A DNA stretch of 64,000 nucleotides from Marinicellulosiphila megalodicopiae (lineage in GTDB: Bacteria; Pseudomonadota; Gammaproteobacteria; Pseudomonadales; Natronospirillaceae). The notes under the pieces were generated by a model that had not been told where the DNA came from, did not search any database, and saw nothing but the letters and a program-made list of their open reading frames with translations. Below, one piece after another: positions 1-8,878 of this stretch. Numbering within the stretch: position 1 is the stretch's first letter; each line of letters starts with the position of its first letter. Location of the stretch: contig NZ_AP023087.1 in NCBI RefSeq assembly GCF_045862395.1, forward strand, positions 62,001 to 126,000, in the 5' to 3' direction. The translations under genes and the position numbers were made by a program.

Positions 1-1998
1 TCATTGTTAATAGCAATTACAATCGTTAGTAGTTTAAGTACTCAACAAGTTGCTCAACAATTTAAGGAATTGTCGACACAAACGACGCCATTTTCACGAA
101 ACTCCCAGAATTTAGCTAATCAGTTTTTATCTTTAGAAACTAAAATCCGAGCTTACGATAGCGCATTAACACCTGATCAATTAAAAAATTTATATTCCGA
201 ATCAATTACGCTTTCCACCTTAATTGATGAAAAGATCAAACAACTTAAAATTCAAGCTGGCACTAATAAACAACAATTTTCTTTAATCGAAAATATTGAA
301 ATTGAATTTGTTCAACTTAAAGAAATTTATGAGCAGATGAATATTTCAAAACAATTGTACTTTTCATCTAAAAATGAAATTGACGCGCTGTCAAAAAAAC
401 TTAAACAATTCCAAAAACAATTTACACCTATGCTAGAAAATCTGTTGTTCAGTTTGGACGATATTGATGATCGAACCATGGCAATTTTGTATGAAACTCA
501 AACCCTTGTGGTTTCAGGCATGTGGTATGTAGAGCAAATAAAATCATCAAACGATTTAACCAGTATTGAAAATGTGTCGGGTGGAGATTTTTTAATTTGG
601 GTAGGCGACGTTACTATGCTTGCGTTGCAATTAAAAAATGCCAATGACTCTCCAGAAGTTTCTGAAGTAGTCAGCCAAATTATTCAATTGGCCTCTGAAT
701 TAGCCGATGATGTTCGAGGCACAGCAACACCTTCACAAAAATCTAATGGTGTTGTTTCAGGTCTAGGTGCGTATCGATTACAAATACTTAAAATCCAAAA
801 ACAACTGAATGATAATATTAATTTATTTGGCGCAAATGTAAGTTCTATTAATGAACTGATAAATGAATTAGTGAAATTAAGTACCAATCAAACCATCATT
901 ATTGAAGCAAATGTTAAGGATCAATTTTCATCTAGTTTAACCATTATTTATACGCTAAGTGCAATTGCAGTCGTGATTGCAATTATAACGTCAGTGCTAA
1001 TAACGTTATCCTTTAAAAAAGGATTATTTAATATTAAAAACGTGTTATCTAAATTTGCCGAAGGGGATTTATCGATTAAATTTGGTAAGCACCCCAATAA
1101 TGAAATGGGGGATTTGGAGCGGTATTCTAAAAAAATGGCAGACTCCCTTAAAGATCTAATTTCTGATATTAATAATGCATTTGAACAAGTAAATGCATCA
1201 GTGAATGAATCCACTCACTTATCAAAACAAACAAGCGAGCATGTAAAGGGACAAAAAAACGAATTACAAAGAGTCAGCAGTTCGTTAGAAAAAATGAGTT
1301 TAACTGCAAATCAGGTACTGACATTTGCAGAAAATACTCAGCAAAAAGTCGAAGCTGCTGACCAATTAGCCCACCAAGGATCAACCCAAGTAAACGAGAA
1401 CCATCATTCAATTGATTCGGTTAATTTACATTTTAAAGATGCATTATCGACTATTTTAGATTTGGATAAAGGTGTCAATCAAATCGAAGTCATCTTACAA
1501 ACCATCGGATCCATTGCTGAACAAACAAATTTATTAGCATTAAATGCGGCCATCGAAGCTGCTAGAGCAGGCGAACAGGGTCGAGGCTTTGCCGTAGTCG
1601 CAGACGAAGTGAGATCGTTGGCTAATCGAACTCAGCAGTCCACCGCTGAAATTCAAGCAATGACTGTAAAAATGTTATCAGACTCTAATAAAGCAGTCAG
1701 TATGATGCAAGACAGCAGTGGCCGAATCGAAAAAAGCTTAAATTTAGCAACGCAGGCAAACGACACGATAAGCCAATTTACAGGTGTGATGGACAGTATT
1801 AGGCAATTAAGTAATAGCATTACGACTCAAACAGAAGAACAATCTTCTACGACGAAAACAGTCGCAACAAATGTTGACCATATTGCACAGTTGGCAACTA
1901 ACACTGAAAATATAGCGTTTAAAACCACTCAATCAGGCATAAATTTATCTAAAATGTCAGAAGATTTGATTCAAAAAATTAAGCGTTTTAAATTGTAA
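1..1998 (+). CDS. Methyl-accepting chemotaxis protein, 5' end outside window
   Basis: Transmembrane chemoreceptor that signals ligand state to CheA/CheW. The reading frame is open to the left edge. The first visible residues look like the end of an N-terminal membrane segment, so the true start lies upstream. A long, helix-rich periplasmic region covers about residues 20-300, and a membrane span about 307-332 (IIYTLSAIAVVIAIITSVLI). A HAMP-like segment follows. The C-terminal signalling domain carries the conserved hairpin tip EQTNLLALNAAIEAARAGEQ near residue 505, followed by GRGFAVVADEVRSLA. The periplasmic domain is not one I can name, so the ligand is unknown. The next gene on the strand is a CHASE histidine kinase, separated by about 570 bp, so probably a separate unit. 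The family assignment is very secure. Confidence 0.95.
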   Translation, partial: SLLIAITIVSSLSTQQVAQQFKELSTQTTPFSRNSQNLANQFLSLETKIRAYDSALTPDQLKNLYSESITLSTLIDEKIKQLKIQAGTNKQQFSLIENIEIEFVQLKEIYEQMNISKQLYFSSKNEIDALSKKLKQFQKQFTPMLENLLFSLDDIDDRTMAILYETQTLVVSGMWYVEQIKSSNDLTSIENVSGGDFLIWVGDVTMLALQLKNANDSPEVSEVVSQIIQLASELADDVRGTATPSQKSNGVVSGLGAYRLQILKIQKQLNDNINLFGANVSSINELINELVKLSTNQTIIIEANVKDQFSSSLTIIYTLSAIAVVIAIITSVLITLSFKKGLFNIKNVLSKFAEGDLSIKFGKHPNNEMGDLERYSKKMADSLKDLISDINNAFEQVNASVNESTHLSKQTSEHVKGQKNELQRVSSSLEKMSLTANQVLTFAENTQQKVEAADQLAHQGSTQVNENHHSIDSVNLHFKDALSTILDLDKGVNQIEVILQTIGSIAEQTNLLALNAAIEAARAGEQGRGFAVVADEVRSLANRTQQSTAEIQAMTVKMLSDSNKAVSMMQDSSGRIEKSLNLATQANDTISQFTGVMDSIRQLSNSITTQTEEQSSTTKTVATNVDHIAQLATNTENIAFKTTQSGINLSKMSEDLIQKIKRFKL

Positions 1999-2565
1999 GA
2001 AAGCAGTGGCAGAATTAGCCATTTATAATGTATTGATTTGTATATTTCATCTGTTTAAATCGATCGCTTCGATGGGTGTTTTTGTAAAATATAATTTCTT
2101 TGTAAGTATGCAATTTAACCAATATTCGCAAAGTGAACAAAATCATCATACATCCAAAACAGATACATCCAAAAAAGTCTATATCCAAAAACAGACGACC
2201 AATCTTATATAAATTAAGTATAACCCCGCCCTGTTATGAATAATTGGATTCACTAGAGCATTATTAAGTAATAAATGAACGTCCGTGATTGTAAATAATA
2301 GATAAAAAAAATTTATTAGAATCAAATTGAGCGTTGATGAAAATAATAAAATTGTGGAAGTCATAATCGAAACAATCAAGACTGGGCATGGGGTTGTAAA
2401 CAATTGGCGTGCGTAGAAAAACGGTTTAAATTGGCGATGAGATTGGCAAAACTAATAATAATTTAAAATGAAGTTAGCAGAATTTAATACATTTTCGTTA
2501 CATTTAATTGCATTTTAGGGATTTGGGCTAAACTAAAATTATCACTCATAGATACAGTCAGCGAC
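1999..2565. other. Intergenic, no convincing gene
   Basis: 567 bp of AT-rich DNA between the chemoreceptor and the hybrid kinase. A 68-codon frame at 2006-2212 and a 74-codon frame on the other strand at 2179-2403 lack ribosome binding sites and recognisable composition. The short direct repeat ATCCAAAA occurs three times around 2150-2190. The kinase promoter presumably lies in the last 150 bp, but I see no convincing -35/-10 pair. Confidence 0.5.
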
Positions 2566-4872
2566 ATGACACTACATATACCCAAAAAATTAGGAAAATT
2601 ACAATGGTATCACTGGATGATATTAATTCTTTCGCTTATGTTGACTTTTGGTGCATGGTTTATCACAGCAGCTCAAACAAAAGAAAAAGTTACACAGGCA
2701 TTTGAATTACAAGTTGAGCAATCTCTAAATTTAATCACAGATCGTATGCGTAAATATGAAGATGCGCTTTGGTCTGGTACAGCAATGATTCAAGTATTAG
2801 ATGGCGATATCGACCGTAACCAGTGGCGAACTTATTATCAAAATTTAGACATTGAAAAAAAATATCCAGGTATTAGTGGAATTGGTGTGATTCATTACAT
2901 TTCTCAATCTAAATTGATGCCTTATTTAGAGCAACAAAGATTACTTAAACCCGATTACAGTATTCACCCTTCCCATAACAAAAACGAATATTTACCCATT
3001 ACGTTTATTGAGCCAGAACCAAGAAATGCAAAAGCCGTTGGTTTAGATATGGCTCACGAAATCAATCGTTATACTGCAAGCAAAAAAGCGCAATCCACAG
3101 GCCTTGCTCAAATTACTGGCCCAATTGTATTAGTACAAGATCAAAACAAAACGCCAGGATTTCTATTTTATGCGCCCTTTTATCATTATGGATTAAAAGA
3201 AACCATCGAGGAACGAGACAAAAATTTTGCTGGAATGGTTTACGCCCCTTTTATTGTAAAAAAATTAATGGAAGGCACATTATTGCAGCAAAATAGACAT
3301 GTAGGTATTCGAATTTCAGATGGCGACACAATCATTTATGATGAAAATATTATGGATGATCAATTTTATGATAAAAATGCTGCGCAATTTAAAGAAGTAA
3401 CTCAAGCGTTTTATGGCAGGCAGTGGACATTTGAGTTTCGCAGTAATTTATTAGGTAAGGCTTTTAAAGAAACATCACAACCCATAATTATTTTATTAAG
3501 TGGTTTGATTATTGATGCATTGCTACTGTTTTTATTTTTGTTGCTAGTGAAATCCAATAAAAAAGCCATCGACTTTGCATCGAGGGTAACTAAAGATTTA
3601 GAGCTGAATAATAAATATTTAGAAAATGAAATCATTGAGAAGAAAAAATTAGCGCTAGAAGCAAAACAAGCAACGCAAGCTAAGTCACAATTTTTATCCA
3701 ATATGAGTCATGAATTACGAACCCCTTTAAATGCAGTGATTGGTTTTATCAGTATGTGTTTAAAAACAAAGCTACAAAGTAACCAAACATTTATTTTAAA
3801 TAATGCAAAAGTTGCGTCAAATACTTTATTAATGCTTATTAATCAGACGTTAGATTATTCAAAAATAGAATTGGGGAATTTAATAATTGAAAATATAGAA
3901 TTCGATTTAGTGAAATCTATTGAAAAAATAAATTCAATTTTTTTAGATCAAGCTTTACAAAAAGGAATTGCCTTTAGTATTAATATTGAGCCTTCATTTC
4001 CAAAAAAAATCATGGGTGATGAATTAAGGTTTGAACAGATTGTGATCAACCTGTGTGGAAACGCGATTAAATTTACAGAAAATGGCGAAATTAGTATTAA
4101 TGTTAGTTTTCATTATGTTGATGACACTCATTTAAAATTACAATTAAAAGTGACAGACACAGGCGTTGGTATAGAGCATGACAAACTAGATAAAATATTT
4201 GATTCATTTCAACAGATAGATAATTCTTCCAGTCGAGAATTCGGTGGAACTGGGTTGGGATTATCAATCAGTAAAGAGCTTGTTGAATTAATGAATGGAA
4301 GCATTTCTGTTTCAAGTAATATTGATCAGGGAAGCCAATTTTGTGTGGAATTAGAATTTGAAATTATTAACCAACATGATGTGTATTTGAAATCTGAATT
4401 AGATCAAAAATTTAATTTAAATGTAATGCACGAATCCGATCAAAAATCGCTTCCAGCTTCTGTAAATACTGAAAAACCATCCGAAGTACCCTTCAAAGAT
4501 TTACAGATAATGTTAGTCGAAGACACGCAATTTAATCAAATAATCGCCCAAGCTATGCTTGAAGAATTTGGAGCCATTGTCACGATTGCCAATCACGGGC
4601 AAGAAGCATTAGATATTTTAAGAACAAACAGTAAATTTGATTTGATATTAATGGATATTCAAATGCCAGTCATGGATGGGTATGAGGCCACAAAAAACAT
4701 CATTGAAGACCCCAGTTTAAATCATATTCCTATTATTGCACTGACGGCAAATGCAGTGTTGAGCGATATAGAAAAATGTAAACAGTGTGGAATGGTCAAT
4801 CACATTTCCAAACCAATTGATGAAGATGATGTTAAAGATAAAATCAAAAAGTGCATGAAGCGTACACTTTAA
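2566..4872 (+). CDS. CHASE-domain hybrid sensor histidine kinase
   Basis: Inner-membrane sensor kinase of 768 aa that autophosphorylates and relays phosphate to its own receiver. Order: membrane span about 14-36; extracytoplasmic CHASE domain about 75-285; second span about 304-327; coiled linker; HisKA with phospho-acceptor H382 in MSHELRTPLN; HATPase with N box (NAIKFTENG), G1 (DTGVGI) and G2 (GGTGLGLSIS); C-terminal receiver from about residue 645 with phospho-acceptor D697 in MDIQMPVMDG and the conserved K in ISKPID. CHASE domains bind small extracellular ligands, but the ligand cannot be read from sequence. There is no HPt domain and no adjacent response regulator on the same strand; the next genes (baeR/baeS) are convergent. 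It therefore probably signals through an HPt protein encoded elsewhere. Confidence 0.95.
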   Translation: MTLHIPKKLGKLQWYHWMILILSLMLTFGAWFITAAQTKEKVTQAFELQVEQSLNLITDRMRKYEDALWSGTAMIQVLDGDIDRNQWRTYYQNLDIEKKYPGISGIGVIHYISQSKLMPYLEQQRLLKPDYSIHPSHNKNEYLPITFIEPEPRNAKAVGLDMAHEINRYTASKKAQSTGLAQITGPIVLVQDQNKTPGFLFYAPFYHYGLKETIEERDKNFAGMVYAPFIVKKLMEGTLLQQNRHVGIRISDGDTIIYDENIMDDQFYDKNAAQFKEVTQAFYGRQWTFEFRSNLLGKAFKETSQPIIILLSGLIIDALLLFLFLLLVKSNKKAIDFASRVTKDLELNNKYLENEIIEKKKLALEAKQATQAKSQFLSNMSHELRTPLNAVIGFISMCLKTKLQSNQTFILNNAKVASNTLLMLINQTLDYSKIELGNLIIENIEFDLVKSIEKINSIFLDQALQKGIAFSINIEPSFPKKIMGDELRFEQIVINLCGNAIKFTENGEISINVSFHYVDDTHLKLQLKVTDTGVGIEHDKLDKIFDSFQQIDNSSSREFGGTGLGLSISKELVELMNGSISVSSNIDQGSQFCVELEFEIINQHDVYLKSELDQKFNLNVMHESDQKSLPASVNTEKPSEVPFKDLQIMLVEDTQFNQIIAQAMLEEFGAIVTIANHGQEALDILRTNSKFDLILMDIQMPVMDGYEATKNIIEDPSLNHIPIIALTANAVLSDIEKCKQCGMVNHISKPIDEDDVKDKIKKCMKRTL

Positions 4873-4936
4873 AATTTTAAATTATAAAAAACATAATAAT
4901 TAATCTCGTCACAAAATATAAACCAACAATTTGATG

Positions 4937-5599
4937 TTATAATGCGCGATATCCTGCCCCATAAACTGATCCAATTAATTCATTATTAGGGTCAAGTTGA
5001 TTAATTTTTTTGCGTAATTTCTTAATATGACTATCAATGGTTCGATCAGATACGATACGGCCATCATCATAAATGCTATTCATTAACTGGTCGCGCGAAA
5101 ATATTTTTCCTGGCCTGCTCATTAGTGCATCTAATAATTTAAATTCAACGCAGGTTAATTCAGATTTTTGATCGCCATACACGACGCTGTATTCATCAGA
5201 ATTTAAGGTAAGTTTTAAGGGGGAAATTTTAGATTCATCTGGCATTAATCTTTTAAGTAAATTTTTAACTCGAACCACCACTTCTCTTGGGCTATAGGGT
5301 TTGCAAATATAATCATCCGCGCCTAACTCCAGACCAATTAATCGATCAATTTCATCGACTTTAGCTGTTGTCATAATAAAGGGGGTGTCACCTAATGATT
5401 TACATAAAGTGATACCGTCTTTCCCTGGTAACATTAAATCTAAAATAACCAAATCCACAGTATGATTTTCTAACCAGGGTAACACATCATTTCCGTTTTC
5501 AATTAACGTCACTTGATAATGTTCAGCGCTTAAGTATTCTTTTAAAATATTCCCTAAAGTGGATTCATCTTCCACAATTAATATATGTGCATCAGGCAT
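4937..5599 (-). CDS. baeR: OmpR/PhoB-family response regulator, BaeR-like
   Basis: DNA-binding response regulator of 220 aa. The receiver has acidic pocket E10/D11, phospho-acceptor D54 (LVILDLMLPGKDG) and K in CKPYSPREVV. A C-terminal winged helix has the ending SVYGAGYRAL. The stretch TAKVDEIDRLIGLELGADDY and the CKPYSPREVV motif are very close to Escherichia coli BaeR as I remember it, which is why I use that name instead of a generic one. It is the second gene of a baeS-baeR unit: its start overlaps the 3' end of baeS by 8 bp, implying translational coupling. In E. coli, BaeR controls envelope-stress genes including spy; a Spy-like gene lies at 56.3 kb here. Confidence 0.93.
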   Translation of the reverse strand: MPDAHILIVEDESTLGNILKEYLSAEHYQVTLIENGNDVLPWLENHTVDLVILDLMLPGKDGITLCKSLGDTPFIMTTAKVDEIDRLIGLELGADDYICKPYSPREVVVRVKNLLKRLMPDESKISPLKLTLNSDEYSVVYGDQKSELTCVEFKLLDALMSRPGKIFSRDQLMNSIYDDGRIVSDRTIDSHIKKLRKKINQLDPNNELIGSVYGAGYRAL

Positions 5600-6980
5600 G
5601 TTTGTGCTCCAGAGGTAATTCTATAATGATGTTAATGCCGCCTAATTTACTGTGGGTGGCATGAATGCTCCCTTGATGGGCTTCCACAATATTTTTGCAA
5701 ATAGACAATCCTAAACCGCTGCCGCCAGTGAGTTTATTGCGTGAATCTTCGATACGATAAAGTCGATTAAATAATTGTTCTAATTGTTCATCAGAAGCGC
5801 CAGGACCACTGTCTTGCCAGTGAATTGTGACTTTTTGATTATCTTGTTTTGCTTCCACTAAAATGCTCCCCGGTGTGTCGGTATACTTAATGGAATTTTG
5901 CATAAGGTTACGAAATAGCTGTTCAATTCGACGTTGATCGGCAAAGACCATTAAATGATTTTCAATGTTTTGCTCAACAACCAAGTCAATTTGGGGCTGT
6001 TCTGTCACAATCCCAAAGAGCAAATCGCTAATATTGCAAACGCTAAATTGATAATTGAGCGCACCCAAATCGCTCATGGATAATTCATGTAAGTCATTGA
6101 TCAATTTTGATAAATCTTCAATTTGCTTGGCCAGCACATTTAAATTGTCTTCATTAGGTTTGCGAATGCCGTCAATCATGGCTTCAATTTGGGCTTTAAT
6201 GACCGCCACAGGGGTGCGTAACTCATGGGAAATATCAGCAATCCATTGGTTTTTAGCGCTCATGTTTGAGCTTAATGTCTGAGATAATAAATGTAAATCG
6301 CGTCCTAATTGAGCAATTTCATCCTGTCCTGATACCGGTGGTTCAATTGAGTAATCTCCCTTGGCTAAGGTTTGTGTCGCTTTGGATAAGCGCTCAATTG
6401 GGCGAGAAAAAATGCGAGCCCCAATAAATCCAATAAAAATCGAGATAATAACAGAGGCGATGATGGAGATAATAAAGCTTTCTTTTTGCTGGTTAATGAA
6501 TTTTTGATCTTCTCGAGATAATAGATTCTTGTTGGTAATGACGCCTATTTGAGCGATAACTAGCTTATTAATTACGACATCGTGCCAATTTATGTCTTTT
6601 TTATTGTCAGATTTTTTCATTTCACGTAATAAAGGTTTGCCTTTTTTGAATTCTGATCGAAACGTATACAGAGTGTTATCAACATTTATAATGGTGCGTT
6701 TTAATAAACGATCATGTTCAAAGGATGGCGCGGGAATGGATTGAATGCTATTTTGAACTTGCATCCAAAATTCATGATTGATTTTAATAAATTGATTCTT
6801 AGTGTATTGATCAGTAATTAAATCTTCAATGGATTGAATTTGAGATAGATCGGCACTGGAGCGATATTTAGCAAATTGCTTATCAAATCCGCGCCAGTTG
6901 ATGCCGATAATCACTAAACATAGCAATAGATTTGCGCAAAGGATAATAAAAAAGAGTTTATGTTTCAGTTTAAATGTCAT
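5592..6980 (-). CDS. baeS: Envelope-stress sensor histidine kinase, BaeS-like
   Basis: Inner-membrane sensor kinase of 462 aa and partner of the overlapping response regulator. Layout: membrane span about 9-27, periplasmic sensor about 28-168, second span about 170-190, HAMP, HisKA with phospho-acceptor H252 in ADISHELRTPVAV, HATPase with N box (NSIKYTDTPG), DSGPGA and GGSGLGLSIC. The segment after the phospho-acceptor, ending in LHELSMSDLGAL, matches the characteristic BaeS sequence. It is the first gene of the unit, reading leftward, with about 105 bp separating it from the hypothetical gene upstream. In the known family it senses envelope damage and membrane-active compounds; here that is inferred from homology. 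Confidence 0.92.
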   Translation of the reverse strand: MTFKLKHKLFFIILCANLLLCLVIIGINWRGFDKQFAKYRSSADLSQIQSIEDLITDQYTKNQFIKINHEFWMQVQNSIQSIPAPSFEHDRLLKRTIINVDNTLYTFRSEFKKGKPLLREMKKSDNKKDINWHDVVINKLVIAQIGVITNKNLLSREDQKFINQQKESFIISIIASVIISIFIGFIGARIFSRPIERLSKATQTLAKGDYSIEPPVSGQDEIAQLGRDLHLLSQTLSSNMSAKNQWIADISHELRTPVAVIKAQIEAMIDGIRKPNEDNLNVLAKQIEDLSKLINDLHELSMSDLGALNYQFSVCNISDLLFGIVTEQPQIDLVVEQNIENHLMVFADQRRIEQLFRNLMQNSIKYTDTPGSILVEAKQDNQKVTIHWQDSGPGASDEQLEQLFNRLYRIEDSRNKLTGGSGLGLSICKNIVEAHQGSIHATHSKLGGINIIIELPLEHKHA

Positions 6981-7086
6981 GGTTATCTCAATCTATAAAT
7001 AGCCATGACAGTATACGAGATTTTTTCAACTCAATTGTGCAAACAAAATGAATTATGTAAAGCAGCCCTATATTTTGTGCTCAATG

Positions 7087-7521
7087 CTAATGCAGCACCA
7101 ATACTAATGCGGCTTTTTCACATAAATCTTGCTCATTAGAGTCGTTTTTGTGTTTACCTTCTTGAGTGATGACTGTGGTGTAACTGGTTCGTGAACCTTT
7201 GCATATAGTTAAACCTAATACTTGGTTAGGACTAAATACATAAAGGTCAAAACTGGTTTCACCTCGAGTATACGCTTCAAAATACACGCGTTTTTCACTA
7301 ATAGTGAAGGATTTCGCCCCTTTTTTCGCCAACACTTCAAACGGCTGATTGTCTGGAGGAATTACAAAAACCGCGTCATCGCGGATTTCGATACTCGTCC
7401 AATTGCTGTCTGTGTCGACTTTAAGTTGGTAAATATTTTCTTTTTCAGCATTTGCATATTGTGCAAAGATCCCAAAAATAGAAAAAAGTGTAAAAATTAT
7501 GCGTTTTTTTGTAAAAATCAT
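7087..7521 (-). CDS. Small exported protein of unknown function
   Basis: 144 aa. A basic N terminus (MIFTKKR) and hydrophobic core end in a likely signal-peptidase site (ANA|EKEN near residue 25), so it is probably periplasmic. The mature part is about 120 aa, beta-rich in appearance, with two cysteines (in LTICKG and DLCEKAA) that could form a disulfide. I do not recognise the family. It lies upstream of baeS on the same strand with about 105 bp between them, and is divergent from trxB. Cotranscription with baeSR is possible but not shown. The long frame on the opposite strand is a shadow. Confidence 0.7.
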   Translation of the reverse strand: MIFTKKRIIFTLFSIFGIFAQYANAEKENIYQLKVDTDSNWTSIEIRDDAVFVIPPDNQPFEVLAKKGAKSFTISEKRVYFEAYTRGETSFDLYVFSPNQVLGLTICKGSRTSYTTVITQEGKHKNDSNEQDLCEKAALVLVLH

Positions 7522-7636
7522 GGACTTTCTCGGCTGTTTGTTGAAAATGCACTCCCTTATGTATAGTTCATGAAAGTTACATCGTCAAAGAATGTAATTG
7601 AATGTCACAAACTGTTAATTTCTAAAAGGTATCGAT

Positions 7637-8584
7637 ATGTCCGAAGTCAAACATTCCCCTGTATTAATCCTAGGATCTGGCCCTGCCGGATACACCGCTG
7701 CCGTTTATGCTGCTCGTGCAAATTTAAAGCCTGTGCTTATCACAGGCTTGCAAATGGGTGGTCAATTAACAACAACAACTGAAGTCGATAACTGGCCAGG
7801 TGACGTTGAAGGATTACAAGGTCCTGCATTAATGGAGCGTATGAAAGAACACGCTGAGCGTTTTGATACGCAAATCATCTTTGATCAAATCCACACAGCA
7901 GAATTAGAATCTAAGCCATACAAATTAATCGGCGATTCAGGCGAGTACACCTGCGATGCATTAATCATCTGTACAGGCGCATCTGCTAAATACCTAGGTT
8001 TGCCTTCAGAAGAAGCATTCAGTGGTAAAGGCGTTTCTGCTTGCGCGACTTGTGATGGTTTTTTCTACCGTAACAAAGACGTAGTGGTTGTGGGTGGTGG
8101 TAACACGGCTGTTGAAGAAGCATTGTACTTATCAAACATCGCTAAAAAAGTAACGGTTATTCACCGTCGCGAAAGCTTCCGTTCTGAAAAAATCTTGTCT
8201 GACAAATTGATCGAAAAATCAAAAACAGGCAACGTTGAGATTTTATGGAACAACAACCTAGATGAAGTGTTAGGTGATGACATGGGCGTAACTGGCGTTC
8301 GTATCAAAGATAACGACGGCAAAACTCAAGAATTAGCAGTAGACGGCGTATTCATCGCAATTGGCCACACACCGAACACCGGTTTGTTTGAAGGTCAATT
8401 AGAAATGGACGGCGGGTACATCAAAGTGCGCAACGGCGCAGAACAGTTTGCAACTATGACGTCTATTGAGGGCGTATTTGCCGCTGGTGACGTAACAGAC
8501 CAAGTTTATCGTCAAGCTATTACATCTGCCGGATCAGGCTGTAAAGCCGCGTTAGATGCTGAGAAATTCATCGACGGTCACTAG
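7637..8584 (+). CDS. trxB: Thioredoxin reductase
   Basis: Cytoplasmic flavoenzyme that reduces thioredoxin with NADPH; 315 aa, the usual length. The N-terminal FAD-binding motif is GSGPAGYTAAVYAARA. The redox-active disulfide is C136-x-x-C139 in ACATCDGFF. The NADPH-binding glycine motif VVVGGGNTAVEEAL follows, then HRRESFRSEK, and the C-terminal FAD motif GVFAAGDVTD. An AAAAGG ribosome binding site precedes the ATG. Codon use is more GC-rich and regular than in the neighbours, as expected for a highly expressed gene. A strong terminator follows. Confidence 0.98.
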   Translation: MSEVKHSPVLILGSGPAGYTAAVYAARANLKPVLITGLQMGGQLTTTTEVDNWPGDVEGLQGPALMERMKEHAERFDTQIIFDQIHTAELESKPYKLIGDSGEYTCDALIICTGASAKYLGLPSEEAFSGKGVSACATCDGFFYRNKDVVVVGGGNTAVEEALYLSNIAKKVTVIHRRESFRSEKILSDKLIEKSKTGNVEILWNNNLDEVLGDDMGVTGVRIKDNDGKTQELAVDGVFIAIGHTPNTGLFEGQLEMDGGYIKVRNGAEQFATMTSIEGVFAAGDVTDQVYRQAITSAGSGCKAALDAEKFIDGH

Positions 8585-8620
8585 AAATTCTTCTTTCATC
8601 CATTTGATGAAATGAATTTT

Positions 8621-8660
8621 AAAAAAGCAATCATGGGGTGATCCAGATTGCTTTTTTTTC
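8621..8660 (+). terminator. Rho-independent terminator after trxB
   Basis: An inverted repeat AAAAAAGCAATC / GATTGCTTTTTTTT, with a short G-rich loop and a T-run, begins about 36 bp after the trxB stop. Confidence 0.85.
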
Positions 8661-8689
8661 GCCCTAAATAAAGCAAAAACATAACCAAA

Positions 8690-8721
8690 TCGTAGGTCAC
8701 CCTTCAGGGTGTCAAACTACT
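8690..8721. repeat. REP-like palindrome, copy 1, flanking the KAP gene
   Basis: A core CACCCT-TC-AGGGTG palindrome sits inside a larger GTAG...CTAC frame. A 51-bp stretch (8671-8721) recurs as an imperfect direct copy (about 45 of 51 identical) at 10853-10903, on the other side of the KAP NTPase gene. Confidence 0.65.
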
Positions 8722-8787
8722 TGCTAGACACAGGTATACGTTACAGTTGTGTAATATGAAAAAGACCGACGGGATTCGATACTCCAT

Positions 8788-8816
8788 AAAAAAGGCCACT
8801 TTGAATAGTGACCTTG
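8788..8816 (-). terminator. Terminator of the KAP gene
   Basis: Read on the minus strand, GGTCACT-ATTCAA-AGTGGCC forms a stem (one G.U pair) followed by six T, about 65 bp beyond the stop of the KAP NTPase gene. Confidence 0.7.
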
Positions 8817-8878
8817 TAGGATTTAGATTGAAATTGATTGGTTGAAAACCGATCAACGGCTCTGACCTTTAGATACTT

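Noticed and set aside
2006..2212. 68-codon ORF downstream of the chemoreceptor
   Set aside because: No ribosome binding site, low-complexity composition, and no recognisable family.
7222..7566. 114-codon plus-strand ORF opposite the exported protein
   Set aside because: Antisense shadow of the 144-aa gene. The minus-strand frame has a signal peptide; this one does not.
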